Part shown: positions 7,357-16,079 of the stretch, piece by piece
Numbering within the stretch: position 1 is the first letter of the stretch
How the letters are laid out: each line of letters starts with the position of its first letter
NCBI RefSeq assembly: GCF_002939475.1
Contig: NZ_PKFQ01000001.1
Coordinates: forward strand, 1 to 64,000
Direction of reading: 5' to 3'
Length of the DNA stretch: 64,000 bases
Source: Streptomyces cinnamoneus
GTDB lineage: Bacteria; Actinomycetota; Actinomycetes; Streptomycetales; Streptomycetaceae
Program-made: the position numbers and the translations under genes
Notes under the pieces: model-generated
What the model was told of the DNA's origin: nothing
Databases searched by the model: none
The model's input: only the letters and a program-made list of their open reading frames with translations

Positions 7357-9493
7357 GAGCCAGCGGCCGGTGGTGGAGGTCGGCGCGCACGTCGCCTACC
7401 GGGGACAGACCTGGCAGGTCGCCGCCTTGCAGGGCCAGCAGGTCTACCTGCTGCAGGGGGGCGGCATCGAAACGAGACTGCTGCTGGGGCGGTTGTTCGC
7501 CGATCCGGGTTTCGAAGTAGTGGGCGCACGGGCGCCTGCCGCGGTGCCGCAGTGGGGACTGTTCGAGACCGTTCCTGTGGCGGCCCAGCAGCGGGCGCTG
7601 GCCTGGCTGCCCCATATCCGGGAGGTGGAGACCGGGTGGCCGCACCCTGAGGGTGGCCGTGACGGCCAGACGATGCGGCCGGAGTACGACCCCGATCGGT
7701 GGACGCTGGCGCAGCGGGACGCGGCCAAGGCGCAGGAGCTGGCGGCGCTTGGCTTCGCGCGGGTGACGCGTACGACGGTGCAGCGGATGCGGCACGTCTA
7801 CCGCAAGCAGGGCTTGTGGGGGCTTGTCGACAAGCGTGCGGTGCCGGCCCGTGGGCGTCATCCGACGGGGTATGCCGACGAGCGGGTCGTGGCCGCGGTG
7901 CTGGAGGCGATGCGGCGCCAGCGGGGCCGGTCGAAGGGGACGGTGAAGGGACTGCAGGTGCTGGTGGGGCAGATCCTGGAGGATACGCACGGGCGCGGGG
8001 TGGTGGAGATGCCGTCACGTTCGACGTTCTACCGGCTGGTGAGTGTGCTGGCCGACCCGGCCGATCGTCCGGGACGCCCGGCGCGTACCGCCACCGCACC
8101 CGCCCGCGCCTCGTCGGCGCCGGTGGTGCTGCGGCCCGGGGAGCAGGTGCAGATCGACACCACGCGCCTGGACATCATGGCCGTTCTCGAGGACGGCAGC
8201 CTGGGCCGGCCGGAGCTGACGATCGCCGTCGACGTCGCCACCCGCTCCATCCTGGCCGCCGTCCTGCGCCCGCACAGCACCAAAGCCGTCGACGCCGCAC
8301 TGCTCCTGGCCGAGATGGCTGTTCCGCATCCTGCCCGCCCTACCTGGCCCCAATCGCTTCACCTGTCGCGGGCCGAGGTGCCCTATGAGCGGATGTTGTC
8401 GCTGGACGAGCGCCTGGAAGGCGCGGCCGCGCGACCGGTGGTCGTGCCCGAGACGATCGTCGTCGACCGCGGGAAGATCTACCTCTCGCAGGGCTTCGTC
8501 GCCGCCTGCGAGACGCTCGGGGTGAGCGTGCAGCCCGCTCCTCCGAGGCGGCCGCAGGCCAAGGCCGTGGTGGAGCGGACCTTCGGTGCGATCAACGACC
8601 TGTTCTGCCAGCACGTGGCCGGCCACACCGGATCCAACCCCCAGCGCCGCGGCGTAGCGACGGAGGCCGAGGCGCGGTGGACGATCCCGCAGCTGCAGGA
8701 CTTCCTCGATGAATGGATCACCTGCGGCTGGCAGAACCGGCCCCACGACGGACTGCGTCACCCCGTCCTTCCCAAAACCGTCCTCACGCCGAACCAGATG
8801 TGGGCCGCGCTGATCACCATCAGCGGCTATGTGCCGGTGCCTCTGACCGGGGCGGACTACCTCGAACTGCTGCCGGTGCGGTGGCAGCCCATCACCGAAC
8901 GCGGCATCCGCCTCGACTACCGCACCTACAACCACGACATCCTCGACCCCCACCGCGGCCAGCGCTCCCCCGTCGCCAGCAAAGACGGCAAGTGGGAGGT
9001 CCACCACAACCCCCATGACGCCCGCCAGATCTTCGTCCGCCTCACCGACGGCCAGCTCCACGAAATCCCCTGGATCCACCGCGACCACGTCCACCAGCCC
9101 TTCAACGACGCCCTCTGGCGCCACATCCAGACCGAGGTCGAACAACGCGGAGACCGCGAGACGCACGAAGCCGACCTCGCCGACGCCCTCGACCAGCTCC
9201 TGCGCCGCACCCGCAGCACCGCCGGTATGGAACACGAAGCCAGCCCTCGCAAACGATCTCGCGCCCGCGGTGCGGACGTGCGGCTGCCAGACCTGCCCGG
9301 GCAGCGGCGCCCGCTCGAAGCAGAGAACGCACCGGCCCCGGAACCGGACTGGAGCGAGAGCCTGGACGACCTCATCGGCACCGACCCGGTCACGGAACCG
9401 GGCACTGGCGATCTGGATGGCACAAGCGCGGCTCCGGCCGAGGCAGGCGGCTACGGGCTGTGGGACGCCGAAGCGGAGGCCGAGCAGTGGTGA
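7337..9493 (+). CDS. tnsB: TnsB-like DDE transposase
   Basis: A 718-residue Mu/Tn7-type integrase-fold transposase that would join transposon 3' ends to target DNA. The catalytic triad is intact: Asp274 (QIDTT), Asp377 (VVDRG) and Glu413 (VVERTFG), the last two with the classical 35-residue spacing. N-terminal helix-turn-helix segments for binding transposon ends precede the core, and a Mu-C-like beta-barrel region follows (RLDYRTYNHDIL). GTG 7337 is preferred because GAGGAAGG lies ten bases upstream; GTG 7328 is possible. The gene overlaps tnsA by 20 bases and tnsC by a few, consistent with translational coupling. Confidence 0.88.
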   Translation: MGGTHGKSQRPVVEVGAHVAYRGQTWQVAALQGQQVYLLQGGGIETRLLLGRLFADPGFEVVGARAPAAVPQWGLFETVPVAAQQRALAWLPHIREVETGWPHPEGGRDGQTMRPEYDPDRWTLAQRDAAKAQELAALGFARVTRTTVQRMRHVYRKQGLWGLVDKRAVPARGRHPTGYADERVVAAVLEAMRRQRGRSKGTVKGLQVLVGQILEDTHGRGVVEMPSRSTFYRLVSVLADPADRPGRPARTATAPARASSAPVVLRPGEQVQIDTTRLDIMAVLEDGSLGRPELTIAVDVATRSILAAVLRPHSTKAVDAALLLAEMAVPHPARPTWPQSLHLSRAEVPYERMLSLDERLEGAAARPVVVPETIVVDRGKIYLSQGFVAACETLGVSVQPAPPRRPQAKAVVERTFGAINDLFCQHVAGHTGSNPQRRGVATEAEARWTIPQLQDFLDEWITCGWQNRPHDGLRHPVLPKTVLTPNQMWAALITISGYVPVPLTGADYLELLPVRWQPITERGIRLDYRTYNHDILDPHRGQRSPVASKDGKWEVHHNPHDARQIFVRLTDGQLHEIPWIHRDHVHQPFNDALWRHIQTEVEQRGDRETHEADLADALDQLLRRTRSTAGMEHEASPRKRSRARGADVRLPDLPGQRRPLEAENAPAPEPDWSESLDDLIGTDPVTEPGTGDLDGTSAAPAEAGGYGLWDAEAEAEQW

Positions 9494-10596
9494 ACGCCTC
9501 CCCGGGCACGAGCGATGCATCGGCCCGCAGGTCCCCACGGGCGGCGGACCGGTCTCCCAGTGCCGCGGCAAGCACCGCCGATGACACCCCCGATCCGCAG
9601 CAGCGATCGGTGACCACCTGGGACGGTTTCCAGGCCTTCGCCACCACCCCCGTGGCCGCTCCTCCCCCACCCGGGGCGCCGCGCCGCAGCCTGGAGGAAC
9701 GCCTGGCCTATCACTCGCGGTTCGTCACCGTGCGCACTCCCGCCATCGACGCCCTCGCCAAGAACGTGCGCACCCTGATGGTCCTCGGCCGCCACCAGGC
9801 CGTCACCGCACGGCCCTCCCTGATCGTCACCGGCCCCGCAGGCGCCGGGAAAACCACCGCCCTGCTTCAGGTCGGACGCGCCTGCCACCTCGCCCACACC
9901 CGCCGCCACGGCCCTGCGGCCACAGCTGGACAGGCTCCGGTCGCCTACGTCCTGGTCCCGCCCGCCGCCAGTGCCAAGACCCTCGCCATCGAATTCGCCC
10001 GCTACCTCGGCACCCCCGTCACCGCCGGCATGTCCCAGGCCCAGATCACAGGCGCCGTCTGCCACACCTACACCGCCGCCCGAGTACAGCTGGTGATGAT
10101 CGACGAGATCCACCGGCTCAACCCCCGCACCACCACCGGCGCCCAGAGCGCCGACCTGATCAAAGACCTCACCGAACGCATCGGCGCCACCTTCGTCTAC
10201 GCCGGCATCGACGTCACCACCACACCCCTGTTCACCGGCGTGCGCGGAGCCCAGCTCGCCGGACGCGCCTCCCTCATCGACTGCGCCGCCTTCCCCGCCC
10301 GCCTCGGCGACGAAGAGCCCTTCCGCGACCTCATCACCGCCATGGAAAGCGCGCTCGACCTGCGCCACCACCAGCCCGGAACCCTCCCCCGGCTCGCCCC
10401 CTACTTGCACGAGCGCACCGCCGGCCGCATCGGCAGCCTCGCCCGCCTCATCCGCCAAGCCGCGATCACCGCGCTACTCGACGGCACCGAACGCATCACC
10501 AAAACCACCCTCGCCGCCATCCGCCTCGACCACCTCGCCGAACAGCACTACCAACCCCGCGCCCGGCCCCGGAGCCGGAATACCAACACCCCGTGA
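9487..10596 (+). CDS. tnsC: TnsC-like AAA+ regulator of transposition
   Basis: A 369-residue ATPase. Walker A GPAGAGKTT is at about residues 116-124 and Walker B VMIDEIH has Asp206-Glu207; the family forms filaments on target DNA and links TniQ to TnsB. GTG 9487 lies inside the tnsB stop region with GGAGG seven bases upstream (GTG 9490 is equally possible). The first 80 residues are Pro/Ala-rich and probably the flexible segment that contacts the transposase. Its stop overlaps the start of the final TniQ gene (GTGA). Confidence 0.88.
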   Translation: MVNASPGTSDASARRSPRAADRSPSAAASTADDTPDPQQRSVTTWDGFQAFATTPVAAPPPPGAPRRSLEERLAYHSRFVTVRTPAIDALAKNVRTLMVLGRHQAVTARPSLIVTGPAGAGKTTALLQVGRACHLAHTRRHGPAATAGQAPVAYVLVPPAASAKTLAIEFARYLGTPVTAGMSQAQITGAVCHTYTAARVQLVMIDEIHRLNPRTTTGAQSADLIKDLTERIGATFVYAGIDVTTTPLFTGVRGAQLAGRASLIDCAAFPARLGDEEPFRDLITAMESALDLRHHQPGTLPRLAPYLHERTAGRIGSLARLIRQAAITALLDGTERITKTTLAAIRLDHLAEQHYQPRARPRSRNTNTP

Positions 10597-11549
10597 CCCG
10601 GACAGACGCCACAGCCCGTACTGCGGTCGCAGCCGCCCCCGCCCAGCGCGCCGTCCTCACCACAGAGGTATCGCTGCGGATCCCGTCAGCCGCTCCGGGC
10701 GTGCTCCGTGTACGGCCACTGACCGGCGAAGCGACTGCCTCCTATGTGCATCGCCTCGCCACCGCCTACCGGCTGACGCTGCCCCAGCTCCTCGACGGCG
10801 CCGGCATCACCCTGTCCGGCCACGGCACACTACCGACAGCTGAACTCCACCTCAGCCCTGCCGCCTGCCACAATCTCGCCGCCCTGACCCGCATCCCACT
10901 CCCCCACCTGACACGCGCCCTGCCCCGCCTCGCCCCCAACGACGACGCCCACCACATCGCCACCGCCGCACACTGGAAGCGGCACGAGGCCGCACAGCAG
11001 CCCGTCCGCGCCTGCACCCTGTGCACCCGCCACCGCAGCCACGACGCCACCGACACCGCCTGGACTCATCGGCCACCGCACCGACTGGTGTGCCCGCGCC
11101 ACCACCAAGCCACCCCCGACCCGCGGCTCACCTCCACCGTCCGCACCTGGGCCGTGCCGGAGCTTGCCGCCGCGCACCACGCACACCAGCGACTCCTACG
11201 ACACCCCCGAGCCGCCACCGCCTGGACCGCTGCGCGCGCCATCACCACCCGCTGGTACGACCACCAGCAACACCTCACCGACCGCTCGCACACCCGCCTC
11301 AACCAGCTCTACGCGACCAACCCCCACCTGACCACCACGGGCAGCGCCTCCCCCGCGCTCCTGGCACGCGACCTGATCACCTACCCCGAAACCGTTGCCC
11401 TCGCCCGCGCACTCGCCACCCTGCCGAACCGGCCACACCGCGACACCGGCAACGCCCTCAACCTCATCGCCCACCGACTCGGACTACCCCGCCTGCCCCT
11501 CAACGCGAACGATCCGCTCCAGGCCTTCCTCACCCACACACGCCACTGA
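10593..11549 (+). CDS. tniQ: TniQ family target-site protein
   Basis: A 318-residue TniQ protein, the last gene of the transposition operon. It has the family opening VRPLTGEATASYVHRLATAY and a zinc-finger set: Cys141 and Cys144 (CTLC) with Cys167 and His170 (CPRH). The start GTG overlaps the tnsC stop. This second TniQ lacks the HA repeats of the first and shares with it the LTxxLL...PHLTRALP and ARDLxTYPEtvA stretches, so the pair probably arose by duplication. Two TniQ proteins in one element can mean two target modes. Confidence 0.85.
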   Translation: MTRTDATARTAVAAAPAQRAVLTTEVSLRIPSAAPGVLRVRPLTGEATASYVHRLATAYRLTLPQLLDGAGITLSGHGTLPTAELHLSPAACHNLAALTRIPLPHLTRALPRLAPNDDAHHIATAAHWKRHEAAQQPVRACTLCTRHRSHDATDTAWTHRPPHRLVCPRHHQATPDPRLTSTVRTWAVPELAAAHHAHQRLLRHPRAATAWTAARAITTRWYDHQQHLTDRSHTRLNQLYATNPHLTTTGSASPALLARDLITYPETVALARALATLPNRPHRDTGNALNLIAHRLGLPRLPLNANDPLQAFLTHTRH

Positions 11550-11659
11550 CCAGCACCATTCGGAACCCCGAGTTCCCAGAGAGCGCAGCCGCCTACAGAC
11601 GTGCCACCACACCTACGAGAAAGCCAAGATCAATCCCACGCAACTACCGGACCGCAGGT

Positions 11660-11809
11660 TAAGCACCCGAACAACCAAACCGAACACGCCCCCAGACCAC
11701 GCTCATCACGCCTGAGCGCAACCACTTCACCCCATCCCGAATCCCACCGCCAAAAACGAAACACCAGACCAAAACAGCCCAGCCCTCTGAAGATCACTGA
11801 CCCGTCACA
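11660..11809. repeat. Candidate right end of the telomeric transposon
   Basis: A gene-free stretch richer in A and C on this strand. Read on the minus strand it contains two related motifs, TGTTTTGGTCTGGTGTTTCG (11757-11776) and TGTTCGGTTTGGTTGTTCG (11668-11686), which look like repeated TnsB binding sites. Tn7-like ends usually begin 5'-TGT; the two candidate outer termini are 11809 (TGTGACGGG) and 11776. Helicase homology resumes straight after 11801-11809. There is no recognisable second end on the left, where the telomere takes that place. Confidence 0.5.
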
Positions 11810-12172
11810 GAGCAGCAGCAGCGGCTGTCGAAGCTGGGCGTGCAACCCGCTGAGGTCTCATCTCCCGCCCCGGCGGCCACGCGTGCGACGAAGGGGCCGA
11901 GCAAGGCACAGGCGGCGTTCCAGCGCGGCCTGGCGGCCCTCGCGCAGTGGGTGGAGCGTGAGGGCGACCGGCCGGTGCCGAGGGGGCACAGCGAACAGAT
12001 CACGGTCGACGGCGAGGCGGCACCGGTGACCATGAAACTGGGCGTATGGATTTCGAACACGAAATCGAGGAGGAACCGGCTGGACGCCGAACAGCTCGCC
12101 GCGCTCGCGGAGCTGGGCATGGACTGGGCAAGACCGGTGACGGTCCCGCAGGCCGCTCCAGGCAGCCTCTGA
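11801..12172 (+). pseudogene. 3' remnant of a second telomeric helicase
   Basis: Open frame of 123 codons without a proper start (a TGA lies just upstream), beginning VTEQQQRLSKLGVQP and ending ELGMDWARPV. It aligns over its full length with the last 100 or so residues of the helicase at 1324-3993 (for example LGVWISNT versus LGVWVSNT), differing at roughly one base in five, so it is a diverged homologue and not a recent copy. The break falls at the proposed transposon end, and the normal helicase terminator still follows. I read it as the stump of the resident telomeric helicase gene. Confidence 0.8.
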
Positions 12173-12193
12173 CCGCCTTCTTGCGCCGTGACC

Positions 12194-12223
12194 GGACCCC
12201 GGGCCTCTCAGGGCCCGGGGTCC
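12194..12223 (+). terminator. Strong stem-loop after helicase remnant
   Basis: A 12-base arm GGACCCCGGGCC pairs perfectly with GGCCCGGGGTCC across a six-base loop. It lies 20 bases after the remnant stop codon and between convergent genes, so it probably ends transcription from both sides. Confidence 0.75.
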
Positions 12224-12256
12224 GTTGCTGTGTGCGCCGGGCGATGTTCCGGCAGG

Positions 12257-13267
12257 TCAGGGGTGTGACACGGCTGGGGAGCGAGGCGGTGGATGTTCCA
12301 CGGTCCAGCGACGTTCAATGTTCTGACTGGGCGGAAATACGCCGTACTCCAAGATGTATTGAGGAGCAGAATGCGTCTGCCCGTCCCATGGCTTGGGCTG
12401 ACCTGGGCTGTTCGGCTTCCAATGCTTCCAGGGGTCGTGCTCTGGGTGGTGTATCACGAACTGGTCAGCCACGTCGTACGCCACCTCCACAAGCGCGAAG
12501 CCGATGGCACCCTCCGCGTGCATCAAGTGGTCCACGTGCTTACGCCGGTCGGTGCCCCGGGTAGCGGGGCCGGGTAGGAACAGAAAGCGGTGAGGGTCCA
12601 GCGGGAGCAGGATGTCGCTCAGTGCGGCGGCGCGCAGCTGGTCTTCGTCGTCGGGGCGGTTCCATATGGCGATCGGGGTATCGCTGGTTAGCAGGCACAT
12701 GTCGCTGAAGCCCAGCGCCCACGGACGTGCTTCCAGGATGAGCGCCAACGTGACGATGTTTTCAACGATGTAGCGCAGGTGGGGGTTGTTCTGGGCAAGG
12801 GTGTGCACTTCTTGCGGAAGGCCGGTGATGTCCGGTGCTTCGGTCTGCAGGTGGGTAAGCCGCTTCCGCTGGCGCGTCGTGCGCAAGATCTGGGCAGCCA
12901 TCCACCAGGCGAGGACATGGCGCTGGTCCGGTCTCAACGGCCAGTGCGGTGTGAGCGCCCAATCCGGATCGCTCAGGAGGACCTTCAGTACTGTTTCGGT
13001 GTGTCCCTCAAGGGAGGTGAACAGTTCCTCGACAGCGTGGTGAGGGACCCCTTCGGCACTGATCCCCCAGTAGTAACCGGTCTCAGCAGCGATGCCGGTA
13101 GGCGTCACGGGAAACGGCTCATTGATCTTGTCGAGCCGTCGCACTTTCAGCTCGTACTTGCGGCGTGCTACGTGCTTGGCGAAGTGCTTCAGGTACATCT
13201 GCGGCACTGTGTGATCCCGGGTGCCGCCTGCCTTGGCCGCACGCTTCCCCGACGACGCCTTACCCAC
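12257..13267 (-). CDS. DUF4238 family protein
   Basis: A 336-residue protein with the DUF4238 signature HTVPQMYLKHFA near the N-terminus, followed by a helical region (WWMAAQILRTTRQRKR) and LTSDTPIAIWN and LLPLDPHRFLFLPGP, where family members have a conserved strand pattern. I start it at GTG 13267, which has AGGGGAGGG six bases upstream; the frame is open to 13309. No signal peptide or membrane segment. The family has no settled biochemical role and occurs often in mobile DNA. It points toward the transposon end. Confidence 0.75.
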   Translation of the reverse strand: MGKASSGKRAAKAGGTRDHTVPQMYLKHFAKHVARRKYELKVRRLDKINEPFPVTPTGIAAETGYYWGISAEGVPHHAVEELFTSLEGHTETVLKVLLSDPDWALTPHWPLRPDQRHVLAWWMAAQILRTTRQRKRLTHLQTEAPDITGLPQEVHTLAQNNPHLRYIVENIVTLALILEARPWALGFSDMCLLTSDTPIAIWNRPDDEDQLRAAALSDILLPLDPHRFLFLPGPATRGTDRRKHVDHLMHAEGAIGFALVEVAYDVADQFVIHHPEHDPWKHWKPNSPGQPKPWDGQTHSAPQYILEYGVFPPSQNIERRWTVEHPPPRSPAVSHP

Positions 13268-13355
13268 CGGCTGCCCTCCCCTGTTTGGCTTTTCACGCCA
13301 GTCATACACGCAACCAAACAGAGAGTGTCAGCGGATTTGCGGGTACTGCAGGCGT

Positions 13356-15050
13356 CTACTGGCTGGCCTGGTGCTGTGACTCTGCATGCTGGGCGAGCGC
13401 GCTGAGGGCGTCACCGGTCAGCGTGAGTACCTGAACGAACTGCTCATCGGGTCTCAATGCGTCCAGGCCGGCGCGCGTGAGGGTGGCGTGCCAGTCCTTT
13501 CCGCGAAGATGGGCCGGCCCGGTGGAGCGGAGGCCTTGCAGGACGCGCAACGGGCGGATAAGCGCGTCGCTGTCACCTCCGCTCGAGGAGACCCATGCTT
13601 CGAGGCAGTTGATGCTTTGCGCCTTGGAGTCGGTCACTCCGGGAAGGCGCCGGAGGGCCTTGACATTCAGATAGTCGATGACGCCTTTGGCGAGCAGCAG
13701 TATGAGGGTGTCGGCTTCGTGCTGCTCACTGCTGGTGGGCATGTGCAGGCCCTCGAAAGCGATCTGGTCGGCGGGGTGCCATGGCTTGTAGACCGCTTGT
13801 CCCAAAAGCGTTCCCATGGCGGTGCTGAAGTGCTCTCGTGCGGCGAACAGCCGGCGTAGCGGGTCGGGCGGCCCATCGGTCCATCGGCCGAGGATGTCGC
13901 GGTCGAAACGGCCCTCGTCGCGTCCTCCGCTGGGCGGGACGTTGAAGCTGAGCCAGTGATCGCGTTCTTCGGCCGGCAGATCACGTCCGAGGTCTCCGAG
14001 GTAGACCTCGATGAAGCCGTCAGGGTTGGTGCCGATGGAGATGCCCCAGAGTCCCAGGCAGCTCAGGCGGCCGTTCTCAATGCGGTAGCGGGACGGCTGA
14101 GAGGTGTACCGGTTGAGGACCTCGCGCCGGAAGTAGACCCGGGTCAGGTAGTGCGGGGTACCGCGGTCGGTGAAGTAGTTGCTCAGCTTGTCGGGCTCGC
14201 ACATGGAGGTGATGCGCTCCCCGGTGTTGGGGTCGATGGCGACCGTGAATTCCGGAAACCGGCGTTCGGAGGTGTGCGGGCGGGCCAGGTCAGCGGGTTC
14301 TGCCTCGATGGGCAGCACGATCTGCTTTCCGACCAGCCGTACGAAACCCGGGCGGTCCACTGAGTGGATGTCTCCGCTGTGGAAGGCGAAGTGCCGCAGG
14401 TCGGAGCGGTCGATTGCGTCGATCGCCGGGTCGGGTACGTGATCGAGCCGGATGATGCGGTCATGCTGGATCACCAGCAAGCGGCTCCGTGCGGCGAGGT
14501 AGCGGCGCAAGGGCATGGCCGCGATGTCGAAGCGCAGCTCGGTGTCGGTGCGTCGGGTGCGCACCAGTTCGTGGTCACGGCCGGCGTCGTCAAGGTAGTA
14601 CCAGGAGCCGTCGTTCCTGGGGATGGCGTCGAAATACCACAGAAACGAGGGGGTGAACTCCAGCGTCGGTTCGGCGAGCCCGTGATGGGTGCGGAGCTGT
14701 ACGAAGAACTCCGCGTGCTCCTCTTCGTCTCGCAGTCCCTCTTCGAAAACCGTGCGCTGCTCCGGGTAGACGGTGCTGATCCCAGCGGCGCCGATCGCTG
14801 CCTGACTCCAGGTGTACTCCCGCAGAGCATGTTCACGCGCCGCAGGACGGGTCAGATAGCTGCTGATCCCCCAGTCAAAGCGGTCATGTACAGGCTTCCC
14901 GAGGACCGTGACCCACTCGGTGGGCGTGGCGGTGAGCGGAGCCAGGTAGCCATCCGGCCTCGCTTCTTCGGGAAGGTCATCCCAGCTTCCGCTGCTGTAG
15001 GTCATCGCCACGACCACGAGTGTAGAAAAGAGGAGGTCGGCCCGGCGCAC
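13356..15050 (-). CDS. Large hypothetical protein
   Basis: A soluble protein of up to 564 residues that I do not recognise. It has no Walker, nuclease or membrane motif that I can see. Distinctive stretches are EEGLRDEEEHAEFF near residue 105, several YLxxR segments, and a C-terminal part with TDSKAQSINCLEAWVSSSGG. Either GTG 15050 or ATG 15005 may start it; neither has a clear ribosome site. It lies just downstream of the unknown gene at 15169-15645 on the same strand, so the two may form a unit. Considering its place between a transposon and tpg it may be cargo. Confidence 0.6.
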   Translation of the reverse strand: MRRADLLFSTLVVVAMTYSSGSWDDLPEEARPDGYLAPLTATPTEWVTVLGKPVHDRFDWGISSYLTRPAAREHALREYTWSQAAIGAAGISTVYPEQRTVFEEGLRDEEEHAEFFVQLRTHHGLAEPTLEFTPSFLWYFDAIPRNDGSWYYLDDAGRDHELVRTRRTDTELRFDIAAMPLRRYLAARSRLLVIQHDRIIRLDHVPDPAIDAIDRSDLRHFAFHSGDIHSVDRPGFVRLVGKQIVLPIEAEPADLARPHTSERRFPEFTVAIDPNTGERITSMCEPDKLSNYFTDRGTPHYLTRVYFRREVLNRYTSQPSRYRIENGRLSCLGLWGISIGTNPDGFIEVYLGDLGRDLPAEERDHWLSFNVPPSGGRDEGRFDRDILGRWTDGPPDPLRRLFAAREHFSTAMGTLLGQAVYKPWHPADQIAFEGLHMPTSSEQHEADTLILLLAKGVIDYLNVKALRRLPGVTDSKAQSINCLEAWVSSSGGDSDALIRPLRVLQGLRSTGPAHLRGKDWHATLTRAGLDALRPDEQFVQVLTLTGDALSALAQHAESQHQASQ

Positions 15051-15168
15051 GGTTTTCGTCCGAGCGGTATCTCAGCGCGGGCTACCACTTGCAGCGGTGC
15101 GGCAGCTGGCGAGCGGCCCGGATGTCGCCTCGCCCCGTGTCGTTGCTCTTACTGCGTGGACGTTCACG

Positions 15169-15645
15169 CTACGCACCGTCGTCGATGTGCAGCGTCCAGC
15201 GAGACGTGAAGCCGCTGTGGGATCCGAGTCGGGTGGCAAGTCCGCGCAGCGCCGCGTAGCCGTCGTCGCGTTCATCAGTGCTGCCGGCGCCGAGCAGCTG
15301 TTCGCAGGGATTAATGAGGTGGGTTCGGACAAGCCCAGGGCCATCGTGGTCCACCGTGGTCGCCCACCAGTCGCAGCCAGTCCGGGTAAATGTGACGAGC
15401 TGAGCTACGTCTTCTCCTGCGTGCTGGCAGGTGTCGCGGGCGTGATGGATGGCCAAGCCGGCTCGACACAGTTCCCGCGCGAGAATGCCGACGCTGTGGG
15501 CCGGGGTGTTGGCGAGCCGGTCGCGTGCTGCGCGGGCCATCTCAGAAAAGGCATAGGACTCGTAGCCAGGGAGGTTGGTGGCGAGGAGGCTTCGGACTTC
15601 GTCGGTGCCGAAGAGTTCTGCGACCCGATCAGTGCTCGATCTCAT
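15169..15645 (-). CDS. Hypothetical protein
   Basis: A 158-residue protein starting MRSSTDRVAELFGTDE; ATG 15645 has AAGGA six bases upstream, which decides the start although the frame stays open further. Helical first half (FSEMARAARDRLANTPAHSVGILARELCRAGLAIHHARD), then WWATTVDHDGPG. No recognised domain. Same strand as and upstream of the 564-residue unknown gene. Confidence 0.6.
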   Translation of the reverse strand: MRSSTDRVAELFGTDEVRSLLATNLPGYESYAFSEMARAARDRLANTPAHSVGILARELCRAGLAIHHARDTCQHAGEDVAQLVTFTRTGCDWWATTVDHDGPGLVRTHLINPCEQLLGAGSTDERDDGYAALRGLATRLGSHSGFTSRWTLHIDDGA

Positions 15646-16079
15646 GGTGGTCCTTCTTGTCGGCCCCGCGCCGGTCACCACCGTCCTCCGCGAGTGGCTC
15701 TCGCACAACACTGAGTCGTGTGACCGTGGCCACAGCGCGGCGGACTTGGGCGGGCCCGTGGTGGCACCAGCTGCGGAGGAGGTCGCACGGCCTGGATGGG
15801 TGGGGCGTCCAGGCAGTCCAGGCCTCCATCCGGCGGGCGTCTCCCGCCTCACCCCTTGGTGGGACTCCGTACCGAAGGACAGCACCCGGCGCCGGCGACG
15901 TCCGTCCTGACGCGCGCCGCCAGCTTGTCGCCAGTGCCCCCGAGGTACTCCTAGCCTGCGTCAGCCGACGCCGTCCCGAGAATGCAGAAACTGGCAGGCA
16001 GGGGCGTGCGATGCGGGAGAACTGACGCTATGGACTGCGGGGTGCTGGCCCTGCGGACTGGCCACTTGGAGAGGCGGAC
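15646..16079. other. Gene-free interval upstream of tpg
   Basis: 434 bases without a convincing gene. In most Streptomyces replicons tap, which encodes the telomere-associated partner of Tpg, lies directly upstream of tpg; nothing here reads like tap. The AGGCGGAC just before 16080 is the tpg ribosome site. Confidence 0.5.

Noticed and set aside
12264..12280. TGTGACACGG as an alternative right end of the telomeric transposon
   Set aside because: It lies beyond the helicase stump and terminator and points the wrong way.
15719..15729. TGTGACCGTGG as left end of the second transposon, matching TGTGACAGTGG at 20415-20425, which would make tpg cargo
   Set aside because: Only 11 bases, no target duplication, and the repeat pair at 20268 and 20421 suggests that the right end is a few bases further out.
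15646..16079. A tap gene upstream of tpg
   Set aside because: The interval is too short for Tap and no frame resembles it.
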